This document shows, piece by piece, positions 9,592 to 20,631 of a DNA stretch of 64,000 bases. How positions within the stretch are numbered: the first letter of the stretch is position 1; every line of letters starts with the position of its first letter. The position numbers were made by a program, and so were the translations under genes. The stretch is taken from NCBI RefSeq assembly GCF_021390935.1, contig NZ_JAJPUI010000001.1, positions 1,198,871 to 1,262,870 of the forward strand. The letters run 5' to 3'. The notes under the pieces were generated by a model. The model was given only the letters and a program-made list of their open reading frames with translations, searched no databases and was not told the DNA's origin. This DNA comes from Streptomyces sp. CC228A (GTDB taxonomy: Bacteria; Actinomycetota; Actinomycetes; Streptomycetales; Streptomycetaceae).

Positions 9592-10221
9592 GTGACCTTC
9601 GGATTCGCTCCGTCCGCAGCCGCTTCGTTGACCACGCCGACCGCCTCCGCCAACCGGCTCGCGCGCATTCTTGAACCGGACGAGTGGGCGGCCGCCGAAA
9701 TTCCCTTGCTGCGCAATCCCCGTGAGGTGGTCACCGGATTGCACGCCCGGCATCGACCGACGCCGGGAACCGTCGTCGTCGCCGTGCTCGACCACGAGGA
9801 ACGGCTGGCGGCCAGTGCCTCGTTCAGGCCCCTGCCCGCCGCAGCCGACGGGTGGGAGTTCCGCAACGCACTGCTCGCCCACCTTCGCCGGGTCGTCCCC
9901 CATGACCTGCGGCGGCGCGTCCCCGTCCGTACCGCCCTGCTGCTCCGCTGCCGGGAGGGCGACGAGCGGTGGACGGCTGAGGACGGCGCGTGGCTGTGGG
10001 GGCTGCGGGACGCCTGTACCCTGCACGGCCTGCGCTGCGGTGCGTACATCACGCTGACGCAGGGCGGCTGGCAGGTGCTGGGTGACGGGCGCGGGGGGCG
10101 GCACCCGCACTCCGCCTCGCCCGCCGGCGACCTGGCCGACGCCCTTGCGGGAGGGGACCAGGAGGCGCTGCGCAGTGCGGGCGGCGCCACCGGGCCCCTG
10201 CGGCGCACTGCCGCGCGCTGA
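9592..10221 (+). CDS. Conserved hypothetical protein
   Basis: Protein of 209 residues, not recognised beyond its conserved position after recQ in streptomycetes. The GTG at 9592 is well supported by an AGGGAGGAC ribosome site 4 nt before it. The sequence is soluble, with ANRLARILEPDEWAAAEIPL near the N-terminus and a beta-rich middle (GTVVVAVLDHEERLAASASF, VPVRTALLLRCREG, AYITLTQGGWQVLG). These look like a small alpha/beta domain similar in length to bacterial RadC/JAB-like or related folds, but no catalytic motif can be claimed. No signal peptide or membrane segment is seen. Confidence 0.8.
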   Translation: MTFGFAPSAAASLTTPTASANRLARILEPDEWAAAEIPLLRNPREVVTGLHARHRPTPGTVVVAVLDHEERLAASASFRPLPAAADGWEFRNALLAHLRRVVPHDLRRRVPVRTALLLRCREGDERWTAEDGAWLWGLRDACTLHGLRCGAYITLTQGGWQVLGDGRGGRHPHSASPAGDLADALAGGDQEALRSAGGATGPLRRTAAR

Positions 10222-10652
10222 GGCACGACCGCGGCCGCGGCGGCACCCGGCGTAGGCGCGGACGCCTTACCCACGGCGTCCGCACCGTGGCGCAGTCACC
10301 GTCACGCCGGCGCAGCCGCAGCCAAGCCGCGTGCTCGGCATGCGCCCATCGGCATGCGCCGTGCGGCATGGCGGCCCCCTGGCAAGGAAGGCGCGCGGCA
10401 ACCGGCGTGCAGCCGCCCGCACCACAGGCATGGTGCGGTGCGGGCAAGCCCGCCGTCGCCCCGGCCGAACCGCTCAGCTGCCGGCACGGCGTGAACCACC
10501 GCACGCCGGCCGCCCGGCCGCGGCGGCGCACGCCGCACGAACCGACCGCAGCGCACGCGCCCCGCACCACCCCGGCACGGGCTCGGCACGCCCTGCGGGC
10601 CGCACGGCACGGCGTACCGCCGCCGCCCGCCGCGCCTGCGGGCGAGGTGCCG
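10222..10652. other. Intergenic gap between convergent genes, with one hairpin
   Basis: No credible gene is seen in these 431 bases; short open frames on both strands are Arg/Ala-rich noise. The only structure is a perfect 9-bp stem, GCGGACGCC (10258-10266) and GGCGTCCGC (10275-10283), with an 8-nt loop. It lies between two convergent genes and may act as a two-way terminator. No U-tract is present. Confidence 0.45.
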
Positions 10653-11261
10653 TCAGACGCCAGCGGCCAGCACGGCGTTGATGCGCTGGGGGTCGCCGCA
10701 CACGATCAGCAGCGTGCCGGCGCGGTTGAGGGCCGCCGGCAGGGCGCGGGCCGCGGCGGTCTCGTCGCCGCCGTTGACCGCGACGACGACCACGGGCCGG
10801 TTCGAGGCGCGCTCCACGGCGGAGGCGTCCGCGAAGAAGACGTCCTCGCGGGCGTCGTGCTGCGCCCAGTACGACGCTTCGCCGAAGGACAGCTCGTGCG
10901 CGGCCCATGGGTGCTGCTCGCCCGTCGTGAGGACCAGGATGTCGCCGGGTGCACGGCCGCTCTCCAGCAGGAGGTCGACCGCCTCCTCCGCGGCGTCCAC
11001 GGCGCCGTCCACCGGGGCGGGAACCAACTGGATCTGGGGTCGGGACGGTTGGGTACCGGAACGATTCTCCGTCGCCGGCTTCGGCCTCGCGGGCCCGGGA
11101 GCCGGGCTGCCCGGCCGGGGCGAGGCCGCGGAACGCGGTCCGGGTACGGGACGGGGTCCGGGTACGGGACGTGGGGTCGGCGCGGGGCGGCCGGCGGCCG
11201 GCGTGGCGCGGGGACCCTGGGCACTCTCGTGAATCTGAGGCTCCTCGGGGATGAGAGGCAT
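10653..11261 (-). CDS. Conserved hypothetical protein with Pro-rich linker
   Basis: Protein of 202 residues. The N-terminus is MPLIPEEPQIHESAQGPR, followed by a Pro/Arg/Gly linker of about 60 residues and a folded C-terminal domain with PVDGAVDAAEEAVDLLLE, GDILVLTTGEQHPWAAHELS and PVVVVAVNGGDE, ending LLIVCGDPQRINAVLAAGV. The C-terminal part looks like a Rossmann-type or helicase-C-like strand order, but no nucleotide-binding motif can be identified. The ATG at 11261 was chosen because the conserved start of the family appears to be MPLIPEE. There is no Shine-Dalgarno; TACATAT lies 7 nt upstream, so a leaderless mRNA is possible. Function unknown. Confidence 0.75.
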   Translation of the reverse strand: MPLIPEEPQIHESAQGPRATPAAGRPAPTPRPVPGPRPVPGPRSAASPRPGSPAPGPARPKPATENRSGTQPSRPQIQLVPAPVDGAVDAAEEAVDLLLESGRAPGDILVLTTGEQHPWAAHELSFGEASYWAQHDAREDVFFADASAVERASNRPVVVVAVNGGDETAAARALPAALNRAGTLLIVCGDPQRINAVLAAGV

Positions 11262-11355
11262 AAATGCATATGTATCAAACGCCGCTGCGGAAGGCACCGG
11301 CGGGTCGTGCGCCCGGTCGCGGCCCGCCGACCGGGACCTGGCGGAGAGTCAGCGG

Positions 11356-12066
11356 TCAGAACTCGAAGCCGAGCTGGCCCCCGCTCTCCAGAGCGGCCGC
11401 GTCAGCGGAGACGCGGACCTTCTTGAGGTGCCGCCACTGCGGCAGCGCGTCCAGGTAGGCCCAGGACAGCCGGTGGAGCGGGGTGGGACCCTGCTCCGCC
11501 AGCGCGGCCTTGTGCGTGGGCGACGGGTAGCCCGCGTTGGCGCCGAACCCGAAGGGCACGTACACGGAGGACTGCTCCTCCAGCGCGGCCATGTAGGCGT
11601 CCCGCCGCACCTTCGCGATCACGGAGGCAGCGGCCACCGCGACGCAGGACTGGTCGCCCTTGACCACCGTGCGCACCCGCCAGGGGCCGCCGAGGTAGTC
11701 GTGCTTGCCGTCGAGGATCACCGCGTCCGGCCGCACCGGCAGGGCGTCGAGCGCACGGACGGCCGCGAGCCGCAGCGCCGCCGTCATCCCGAGTTCGTCG
11801 ATCTCCTCGGGGGACGCCGAACCCAGGGCGTGGGCGGTGACCCACTGTTCGAGCTCCGCGGCCAGTTCGCCGCGCCGCTTGGCGGTGAGGAGCTTGGAGT
11901 CGGTGAGTCCGGTCGGCGGTCGGCGCAGTCCGGTGACGGCCGCGCACACCGTGACGGGTCCCGCCCACGCCCCGCGTCCGACTTCGTCGACTCCGGCGAT
12001 GACTTTGGCGCCGGTGGTCGCCCGGATCGAGCGCTCGACGGTGTGGGTGGGGGGTTCGTACGGCAT
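11356..12066 (-). CDS. rnhB: Ribonuclease HII
   Basis: Cleaves RNA in RNA:DNA hybrids and removes misincorporated ribonucleotides. Protein of 236 residues with the type 2 motif [14 protein letters not shown] (the metal-binding Asp-Glu pair), [17 protein letters not shown] and [15 protein letters not shown]. The ATG at 12066 gives the usual family length and the short N-terminal extension [13 protein letters not shown] seen in streptomycetes; the upstream frame stays open through a 30-bp tandem repeat, which is probably not coding. The same-strand ADP-ribosylglycohydrolase gene lies 237 bp upstream. Confidence 0.95.
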   Translation of the reverse strand: MPYEPPTHTVERSIRATTGAKVIAGVDEVGRGAWAGPVTVCAAVTGLRRPPTGLTDSKLLTAKRRGELAAELEQWVTAHALGSASPEEIDELGMTAALRLAAVRALDALPVRPDAVILDGKHDYLGGPWRVRTVVKGDQSCVAVAAASVIAKVRRDAYMAALEEQSSVYVPFGFGANAGYPSPTHKAALAEQGPTPLHRLSWAYLDALPQWRHLKKVRVSADAAALESGGQLGFEF

Positions 12067-12130
12067 GGCGACTGACAGGTTACGCCGCCCGTCCCCGGCC
12101 GCAACACCCGGATGGCGTTTCCGCGCCGTA

Positions 12131-12190
12131 CCGGTGCCGTGCCGCGTGGCCGGTACCGCTCCGGTGCCGTGCCGCGTGGCCGGTACCGCT
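12131..12190. repeat. Perfect 30-bp tandem duplication
   Basis: Bases 12131-12160 are repeated exactly at 12161-12190; each unit starts CCGGTGCCGTGCCGC and ends CCGGTACCGCT. It lies between rnhB and the ADP-ribosylglycohydrolase gene, about 65 bp upstream of the rnhB start. No function is apparent; recent slippage is likely because the copies are identical. Confidence 0.9.
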
Positions 12191-12302
12191 GCGGACCGGC
12201 CGCCGCACGGAAAGCGGGGCGACGGCGGCGGGACGGCCTTCACCACCGCCGCACGCCACCATCGTAGGCCCGTCGCGCCACGGACGGACCGGGGCGCCGG
12301 GG

Positions 12303-13214
12303 TCAGTACGCCGGCCCGGCCGGGAGCCAGCCCGGCAGCGCCTCGGTCCGGTCCCGCCAGGCCTCCGGCGGCGCCCCGGCCGGAGCGGACGCGACGACCC
12401 CGCCGACGATGGCGCAGGTCGTGTCCATGTCCCCGCCCACCTGCGCCGTGGTCCAGAAGCCCTGCTCGTAGTCGCCCAGGGCCCGGGCAGCCGACCACAG
12501 GGCGAACGGCACGGTGTCGTGCGCACTGGTGCGCCTCCCGCACCCGAGGACGGCGGCGACGGTCTGCGGGTCGCCGTAGTCCAGCATGTCCCGTGCGCGC
12601 CGCAGCCCGGCACCGACGGCGCTGCGCGGTACGAGGGCGATCACCGCGTCCAGGAAGTCCGTGGCCTTGGGCGGGCCGCCGGGGGCGGCGGCCAGAGCCG
12701 CCGCGGCCGCCACCGCCATGCAGCCGACGACGGCCTCACGGTGCTGGTGCGTGGTGTACGAGGAGATCTCCGCCTGGTGGGTGGCCTGCTCGGGATCGTC
12801 GGCGTACCAGGCGCCGAGCGGCGCGATACGCATGGCGGCGCCGTTGCCCCAGGAGCCCTGTCCCTGGAACAGACCGGCGGCGATCTCCCGCCAGTCGCCG
12901 CCCTCGCGGATCAGCCGCAGCATCCTGTCGACGGCGGACCCGTAGCCGCGGTCGACATCGTGGTGCTCGGCGAAGGAGCGGGCGAGGGAGTCCTGGTCGA
13001 TGCGGCCGTGTGCGGCGAGGACGGCGACGACGGAGCAGGCCATCTCCGTGTCGTCGGTCCACTGCCAGGTGCCGGGGGGCAGCTCGCGGCGCTTCAGCAG
13101 GGGGTAGTGGGCGGGCACGAAGAACTGGGAGCCCAGAGCGTCGCCCACGGCCAGCCCCCGCAGGCTGGCCAGGGCGCGCCGGAAGCGCTGGGCGGAAGCG
13201 GAGTCAGCGGTCAT
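12303..13214 (-). CDS. ADP-ribosylglycohydrolase family protein
   Basis: Hydrolase of 303 residues that removes ADP-ribose from modified targets or cleaves related glycosidic bonds using paired divalent metals. The family hallmarks are present: GLAVGDALG near residue 20, WTDDTEM near residue 50 (metal-binding Thr-Asp-Asp), [15 protein letters not shown], and GGDMDTT near the C-terminus (second metal-binding group). The whole length is covered by the single domain, with no signal peptide. ATG at 13214. Substrate is not predictable from sequence; DraG-like reversal of arginine ADP-ribosylation is one possibility. It is not linked here to a matching ADP-ribosyltransferase. Confidence 0.9.
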   Translation of the reverse strand: MTADSASAQRFRRALASLRGLAVGDALGSQFFVPAHYPLLKRRELPPGTWQWTDDTEMACSVVAVLAAHGRIDQDSLARSFAEHHDVDRGYGSAVDRMLRLIREGGDWREIAAGLFQGQGSWGNGAAMRIAPLGAWYADDPEQATHQAEISSYTTHQHREAVVGCMAVAAAAALAAAPGGPPKATDFLDAVIALVPRSAVGAGLRRARDMLDYGDPQTVAAVLGCGRRTSAHDTVPFALWSAARALGDYEQGFWTTAQVGGDMDTTCAIVGGVVASAPAGAPPEAWRDRTEALPGWLPAGPAY

Positions 13215-13340
13215 CGCCCGGCCACTCTATCCGGTGGGAGGGCACCGGCCAGGGTGACGCCGTGCACACCGGCGCCGCCGGAGCGACCACCGTCGGGCGG
13301 AGCCCGCACGAACCGCACCCGGGACCCCTGCCCCTCTGCT

Positions 13341-13376
13341 CCTGCCCCTGCCCCTGCCCCTGCCCCTGCCCCTGCG
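13341..13376. repeat. Hexanucleotide array (CCTGCC)6
   Basis: Six head-to-tail copies of CCTGCC, the last ending in G. It lies in the 403-base gene-free stretch 13215-13617 between two minus-strand genes. That stretch otherwise holds only the 16-bp array at its other end and no credible gene. Confidence 0.9.
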
Positions 13377-13532
13377 GACTGGACCTCGCTGCTGCCGTGC
13401 GGGCCGCGTTCCCGTCCCGGCGGCCTGCCGCCCCGGCTCCTGCCGTCCCGCTGCCTGCGCCCCGTTCCCTCGGATCCGGCCCGCCCCTTCGGATCCGGAG
13501 CTTCCGGTTCCACGACAGCTCTCCGTCCCAGT

Positions 13533-13612
13533 GACTCTCCGCCGCAGCGACTCTCCGCCGCAGCGACTCACCGCTCCGGCGACTCACCGCTCCGGCAGCT
13601 CTCCGTGCCGGC
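13533..13612. repeat. Five 16-bp tandem repeats at a gene 3' end
   Basis: Two copies of GACTCTCCGCCGCAGC (13533, 13549), two of GACTCACCGCTCCGGC (13565, 13581) and one diverged copy (13597-13612). The array stops 5 bp before the stop codon of the minus-strand YdbC-type gene. There are no spacers, so it is not CRISPR. Confidence 0.85.
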
Positions 13613-13617
13613 GGCCC

Positions 13618-14223
13618 TCAGACGGTCCAGGCCGCGTCGAGGTCCACGACGTCCCCCGCCAGTGCCACCACGTCGACGGCGAGCTGGGCGCGCAGCGCGA
13701 GCCGTTCCACCCGCTCGGTGCGGTACTTGCCGTGCTCGGCGGCGGAGCGCCACATGGAGAGGACGACGAACTCGTTCCCGGGAGCTTCGCCGAAGAGGCC
13801 GCGCAGCATGCCGGGTGATCCGGCCATGGCCGGGTTCCACACCTTCTCCTGCATGAGGGCGTAGTGCTCGACCCGGTCCTCCCGGATCCGGCTGTGTGCG
13901 ACGCGCACGACGTCAGCGTCGGTGAACCGCGGTTCGAAGCCCGTCTTCACGTCGAAGCGGTGGTCGAACAACCGCACCTGCATGTCCGTGTACGTGCCGG
14001 TCTGCGCGGCGGCCAGCCGGTCGTGGGAGCGGGCCATGAAGGAGTCGTAGAAGGCCCGGCTCTCCCAGAAGGAGAACACGTGCGCCACACCGGGGCGCAG
14101 CCGGCTCCATCCGCCGCCCTGCCCGCGGAACCCCGGCTCCCCCGGCAACCCCGCCCATTTCCGCTGCCCCCTCTCGAACCCCCGGCGGTCCACGACGGTG
14201 CAGCGCATCCACTTGACCAGCAC
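13618..14223 (-). CDS. YdbC-type DUF4937 protein
   Basis: Protein of 201 residues made of two monooxygenase-like (ABM-type) halves. The first holds LVKWMRCTVVDRRGFERGQR and FSFWESRAFYDSFMA; the second holds HYALMQEKVWNPAMAGSPGM and FVVLSMWRSAAEHGKYR. The GTG at 14223 was chosen because homologues start at ML(I/V)KW; upstream codons are not conserved in style and lack a ribosome site. Function is unknown; the dimeric alpha/beta-barrel fold suggests small-molecule binding or oxidation. A tandem-repeat array abuts its stop codon. It is divergent from the TerD gene. Confidence 0.85.
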   Translation of the reverse strand: MLVKWMRCTVVDRRGFERGQRKWAGLPGEPGFRGQGGGWSRLRPGVAHVFSFWESRAFYDSFMARSHDRLAAAQTGTYTDMQVRLFDHRFDVKTGFEPRFTDADVVRVAHSRIREDRVEHYALMQEKVWNPAMAGSPGMLRGLFGEAPGNEFVVLSMWRSAAEHGKYRTERVERLALRAQLAVDVVALAGDVVDLDAAWTV

Positions 14224-14507
14224 CGCGCCATCGTACGGCGCGCGGAGCCGCCGGGTCCCGGCCATGGCGGACCCCGCCCCCGCGCGCGGAGGCGTACCGC
14301 GAGCGGTGTGGCGAGCGTGGCGGCAGTCGTCGAACCGGATCCGGGAACGAGGGGCGCCCGCGTGCCCGATGGCGCCGATCAGGGGTGGCCGGGCGGCGGC
14401 CACCGCACGGCGTGCCGCACTGACGCTCCGTGACACCATGGGCAAGGAGACAAGTGCGGGCGGCAGTTGGCCGTGCCGCACGGACCGGCAGCAGAGAGGG
14501 GGAGCCG

Positions 14508-15038
14508 ATGAGCAACCTCAACAAGGGGATCGCCAAGGCCGAGGTGGACCTCAAGTGGGACCCGAACACGGGCGGCGGGCCCGTGCACGACCTGGACATC
14601 ATCGCCGCGGTGTACCGGGCGGAGGACCCGTACGGGGAGCCCGCCTACCTGGTGCACTTCGACAGCCGCTCACCGGACGGCACGATCACGCTGAGCCGGG
14701 ACAGCCGGACGGGGCAGGGCCTGGGCGTCGACGAGTCGATGGTCCTGGAGCTTGACCGGCTGTCCGACGCCTACGGGCGCGTGATGGTGGGGGTCGCCGT
14801 CCAGCAGAGCGGCGGCCCGGTCGTCTTCGGGCAGGTGGCGCGCACGCGGCTGGTGATGAGGGAGGGCTACGAGGAGCTGATGGCGGTCGACTTCAGCGGC
14901 CTGCGGGACGCCACGGCGGCGACCGTCGTGGAGTTCACGCGCGAGGGCGGCGGCCCCTGGCGGATGCGCCCCCTCGTGCGCGGCTTCGACGGCGACCCGC
15001 AGTCCTTCGTCCGCGACATGGGCGCCCGCGTGCCCTGA
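14508..15038 (+). CDS. TerD family protein
   Basis: Protein of 176 residues of the TerD/CABP type, a calcium-binding beta-sandwich linked to tellurite resistance and general stress in other bacteria. Typical features are the N-terminal NKGIAKAEVDLKWDPN, DLDIIAAVYRAE, the acidic stretch RSPDGTITLSRDSRTGQG with LGVDESM, and LVMREGYEELMAVDFS. The ATG at 14508 has a strong GAGAGGGGGAG ribosome site. It is a lone paralogue with no other ter gene nearby, so a role in tellurite resistance cannot be claimed. Two hairpins follow the stop. Confidence 0.9.
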   Translation: MSNLNKGIAKAEVDLKWDPNTGGGPVHDLDIIAAVYRAEDPYGEPAYLVHFDSRSPDGTITLSRDSRTGQGLGVDESMVLELDRLSDAYGRVMVGVAVQQSGGPVVFGQVARTRLVMREGYEELMAVDFSGLRDATAATVVEFTREGGGPWRMRPLVRGFDGDPQSFVRDMGARVP

Positions 15039-15039
15039 C

Positions 15040-15073
15040 CTTGTCGTTCAAACGTCCGGCGTCGGACGACAAG
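15040..15073 (+). terminator. Hairpin directly after the TerD gene
   Basis: Arms CTTGTCGT (15040-15047) and ACGACAAG (15066-15073), with an inner GTCCG/CGGAC pair, start 2 bp after the TGA. No U-tract. Likely a first terminator or processing stem, backed by a stronger one at 15186. Confidence 0.5.
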
Positions 15074-15185
15074 CTGAGCCTGCGTGCCGCGAGCACCGTG
15101 GCGGGGCCGTACGGGACGGCCCGTACCAGCGGCGCCTCAGGGCCCGCCGGGGGCGTTCCGGTGCCCGGGACACCCGCGACGGCAT

Positions 15186-15222
15186 GACGAAGGGGACCGG
15201 CGGTCGGCCGGTCCCCTTCGTC
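15186..15222. terminator. Bidirectional terminator between terD and nrdJ
   Basis: A perfect 16-bp stem (GACGAAGGGGACCGGC at 15186-15201, its complement at 15207-15222) with a 5-nt loop, midway between convergent genes. On the plus strand the right arm ends CCCCTTCGTC; no real U-tract follows, as is usual in Streptomyces. Confidence 0.8.
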
Positions 15223-15277
15223 AGCGGCGGTCCGGGAGCGCGTCAGCCACTACGGGCGACGCGTCCCGCGCCCGGTG

Positions 15278-18160
<2,883 letters not shown>

Positions 18161-18167
18161 GCCGCCT

Positions 18168-18179
18168 CCCATATATGGG
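18168..18179 (-). promoter_or_regulatory. Palindrome over the nrdJ ribosome-binding region
   Basis: CCCATATATGGG is a perfect 12-bp palindrome in an otherwise GC-rich region. On the transcript strand its last bases are part of the GGGAGG ribosome site. It could be a protein site, or a weak hairpin that modulates translation. It does not match the NrdR boxes upstream of nrdR. Confidence 0.35.
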
Positions 18180-18329
18180 CAAAAACACCCTGATGTGCCC
18201 AGATCTTCCCAAGGCACGGTCTCTGTCTGTTGTGATGAGCGCCTGACCAGGCGCCCATCACAGGTCTTGTGGCCGCCGCGACGCGGCCTGTCGTCGGCCG
18301 GTCCCGCAGCGGGGCGGCCGGTCAGCCGG

Positions 18330-18842
18330 TCAGTCGGCGGCGCCCGCGGGCGCCGGGACCTCCTGGGCCCCGCCCGCGCCGCGCTCCCCCGGCGCGGGCC
18401 CCCGCTCGCGCAGCTCCGCGATGGCGGCCTCGAAGTCGTCAAGCGTGTCGAACGCCCGGTAGACGGACGCGAACCGCAGGTAGGCGACCAGGTCGAGCTC
18501 CCGAAGCGGGCCGAGTATGGCCAGCCCCACGTCGTGAGTGGTGAGCTCCGCGCTGCCGGTGGCACGCACGGCCTCCTCGACCCGCTGACCGAGCTGGGCG
18601 AGGGCGTCCTCGGTGACCGGCCGGCCCTGGCACGCCTTGCGGACGCCGTTGATGACCTTGGTCCGGCTGAAGGGCTCGGTCACTCCGCTGCGCTTCACGA
18701 CCATGAGCGAGCAGGTCTCCACCGTGGTGAACCGGCGGGAGCAGTCGGGGCACTGGCGGCGGCGTCTGATGGACGTGCCGTCGTCGGTGGTGCGACTGTC
18801 GACGACGCGGCTGTCGGGGTGCCTGCAGAAGGGGCAGTGCAT
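18330..18842 (-). CDS. nrdR: Transcriptional repressor NrdR
   Basis: Represses ribonucleotide reductase genes in response to ATP/dATP bound in its ATP-cone. Protein of 170 residues. The N-terminal zinc ribbon has ligands C3, C6, C31 and C34 ([23 protein letters not shown]). The ATP-cone covers about residues 49-139, beginning [16 protein letters not shown]. The last 25 residues are a low-complexity tail typical of Streptomyces. ATG at 18842. The gene leads the nrdR-nrdJ operon and is divergent from lexA. Two NrdR boxes lie 110-160 bp upstream, supporting autoregulation. Confidence 0.97.
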   Translation of the reverse strand: MHCPFCRHPDSRVVDSRTTDDGTSIRRRRQCPDCSRRFTTVETCSLMVVKRSGVTEPFSRTKVINGVRKACQGRPVTEDALAQLGQRVEEAVRATGSAELTTHDVGLAILGPLRELDLVAYLRFASVYRAFDTLDDFEAAIAELRERGPAPGERGAGGAQEVPAPAGAAD

Positions 18843-18951
18843 GGATCCCAACCCTCCTTCACAAGCACGACTGAACAGCCCGGCAACCCCTCGCGGGCCT
18901 CCCGAAGCAGCCACCAGCATAGGCGATCGCCGCGCTCCCGACCGACGGGGG

Positions 18952-18967
18952 CACCACAACTTGTGGG
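18952..18967. promoter_or_regulatory. NrdR box, gene-proximal
   Basis: CACCACAACTTGTGGG (its minus strand reads CCCACAAGTTGTGGTG) is a near-perfect palindrome of the NrdR-box type. It lies 110 bp upstream of nrdR and 32 bp, about three helical turns, from a second box. Paired boxes with whole-turn spacing are the known NrdR arrangement. Confidence 0.8.
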
Positions 18968-18983
18968 CGGCGCGCCCCATGCA

Positions 18984-19000
18984 ACCACTACATGTGGTGT
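18984..19000. promoter_or_regulatory. NrdR box, gene-distal
   Basis: ACCACTACATGTGGTGT (minus strand ACACCACATGTAGTGGT) matches the NrdR consensus of ACaC/GTgT arms around an AT-richer centre. With the box at 18952 it should place tetrameric or larger NrdR on the nrdR promoter. The promoter hexamers themselves are not obvious. Confidence 0.8.
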
Positions 19001-19335
19001 CTGGCCGCTCATTCACCGTGTAGCGCGTGTCGCGCTGAGCAACCGGCGCGAGGCGCGGCACGAGCCTACGGCACGGCGGTCTCGCGGCCGCTTCCCGCAC
19101 GGGCGGGCAACCGGCGAAAGGGTGCGCGGGAGCGGCGGGCCGGCACTCCGCGCGCCCCCGGCGACCCGGAATCCCGGCAGGGAGGCTACCGTAATGGCCG
19201 GAATTCGCTCACCGGACGACGGCGGGCGAAAACGCCCCCGGGCCCGATCGGCGAGCGGGCGCGACGGAGCCGGCGGAGAGGCTCGCACATACACCTCTCC
19301 TCACGCACACGTAAGCGTTTCCGGCTTTTTTCACT

Positions 19336-19376
19336 CGAACGTGTGTTTGGCGCAACCTTTCGAAAGCAACTACCGT
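19336..19376 (+). promoter_or_regulatory. lexA promoter with LexA (SOS) box
   Basis: CGAACGTGTGTTTG (19336-19349) fits the actinobacterial SOS box CGAACnnnnGTTCG with one mismatch. It overlaps TTGGCG (19347-19352), which with TACCGT (19371-19376) and an 18-bp spacer forms a plausible promoter. The start of transcription would be near 19383, 30 bp before the lexA GTG. The layout indicates autorepression. The rest of the 570-base divergent region 18843-19412 holds the NrdR boxes and no gene. Confidence 0.8.
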
Positions 19377-19412
19377 TGTGCCAGCCAGGGAGACCATTCG
19401 AGAGGGGCCGAC

Positions 19413-20213
19413 GTGACCACCACAGCAGACAGTGCCACCATCACCGCCCAGGACCGCTCCCAGGGCCGATTCGACCCGGTACACGCCATGAACGTGAAAA
19501 AGGCGAACGAGGTGACCGCGACACCCGAGCCGCCCAAGCCGGCGCGCGCGCTGCCCGGTCGACCTCCCGGCATCCGAGCCGACAGCTCGGGGCTCACCGA
19601 CCGGCAGCGCCGGGTCATCGAGGTGATCAGGGACTCCGTGCAGCGCAGGGGCTACCCACCGTCGATGCGCGAGATCGGCCAGGCCGTCGGCCTCTCCAGC
19701 ACCTCCTCCGTGGCACACCAGCTGATGGCACTGGAGCGCAAGGGCTTCCTGCGCCGCGACCCGCACCGCCCGCGTGCGTACGAGGTCCGCGGTTCCGACC
19801 AGCCGAGCACACAGCCCGCGGACACCTCCGGCAAGCCCGCCGCCTCCTACGTGCCGCTGGTCGGCCGGATCGCCGCCGGTGGGCCGATCCTGGCGGAGGA
19901 GTCCGTCGAGGACGTCTTCCCGCTGCCCCGGCAGCTCGTCGGCGACGGTGAGCTGTTCGTCCTCAAGGTCGTCGGCGACTCGATGATCGAAGCCGCCATC
20001 TGCGACGGAGACTGGGTGACGGTGCGCCGTCAGCCGGTCGCGGAGAACGGCGACATCGTGGCGGCCATGCTCGACGGCGAGGCCACGGTGAAGCGCTTCA
20101 AGCGGGAGGACGGCCATGTGTGGCTGCTTCCGCACAACGCCGCCTATCAGCCGATCCCTGGCGACGAGGCCACCATCCTCGGCAAGGTTGTGGCGGTTCT
20201 GCGGCGGGTGTGA
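19413..20213 (+). CDS. lexA: LexA repressor, SOS regulator
   Basis: Represses DNA-damage genes until RecA filaments trigger its self-cleavage. Protein of 266 residues, longer than E. coli LexA because of a 60-residue N-terminal extension. The winged helix spans about 61-125 ([40 protein letters not shown]). The cleavage bond is Ala155-Gly156 in RIAAGGP. The Ser190 (GDSM) and Lys227 (VKRFK) dyad has the canonical 37-residue spacing. The GTG at 19413 has a GAGAGGGG ribosome site. The conserved core could also start at a downstream ATG (MNVKK, residue 26), which would shorten the extension. A LexA box lies on its own promoter. Confidence 0.97.
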   Translation: MTTTADSATITAQDRSQGRFDPVHAMNVKKANEVTATPEPPKPARALPGRPPGIRADSSGLTDRQRRVIEVIRDSVQRRGYPPSMREIGQAVGLSSTSSVAHQLMALERKGFLRRDPHRPRAYEVRGSDQPSTQPADTSGKPAASYVPLVGRIAAGGPILAEESVEDVFPLPRQLVGDGELFVLKVVGDSMIEAAICDGDWVTVRRQPVAENGDIVAAMLDGEATVKRFKREDGHVWLLPHNAAYQPIPGDEATILGKVVAVLRRV

Positions 20214-20233
20214 CCCATCCGTCGGCTCCGACC

Positions 20234-20265
20234 AGCCCCGGGACCTCTGCGCCGGTCCCGGGGCT
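20234..20265 (+). terminator. lexA terminator
   Basis: Perfect 12-bp stem AGCCCCGGGACC (20234-20245) and GGTCCCGGGGCT (20254-20265), 8-nt loop, followed by GCTTTCT. It begins 20 bp after the lexA stop. Confidence 0.85.
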
Positions 20266-20631
20266 GCTTTCTGCCCACCCGCCCTATGCCTGCACGGCTC
20301 CGCCGAGCGTGCACGGGAGACAACCGGCTCCCACCGCGGCCCACCCCCGACGTGCCGGGCACATGCCCCGCAGCCGCCCCGACGTGCCGCGCACACGCCC
20401 CGCGGTACACCGGGCGGCGCCACGCCCGGCGGTACACCTGACGGTGCCCGCACAAGCCCCGCGGCCCATGCGACGCACACCGCACCATGCGCGGCTTGAG
20501 CGATGCCGTCCGTACGAGGGCACGGCCGGCGTATGCGGCCCCCGACACCCCCGCAGGGAGCCGCGGACCGCGGGACGCGCCCCACAGTGGCGCCAGGACG
20601 AAGCCCGGACCAGGCGCCGCGGCCCCGCGGC
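20266..20631. repeat. Gene-free spacer with degenerate direct repeats
   Basis: Between the lexA terminator and the 3' end of the dinG-like gene no credible gene is seen. Two imperfect 26-bp copies (20346-20371 and 20378-20403, both starting CCCGACGTGCCG) and the related pair GCGGTACACCGGGCGG / GGCGGTACACCTGACGG near 20402-20443 mark it as repeat-derived sequence. No function is apparent. Confidence 0.6.

Noticed and set aside
10474..10908. Small Arg/Ala-rich open frames around 10.3-10.9 kb
   Set aside because: No ribosome sites, no family resemblance, and codon positions follow those of the real neighbour on the minus strand.
13341..13612. Possible CRISPR array
   Set aside because: The units are head-to-tail without spacers, differ in period, and no cas gene is present.
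18161..19412. Cobalamin riboswitch for nrdJ
   Set aside because: No B12-box-like conserved core is visible in the nrdR-nrdJ leaders; B12 control is known for the class I nrd genes instead.
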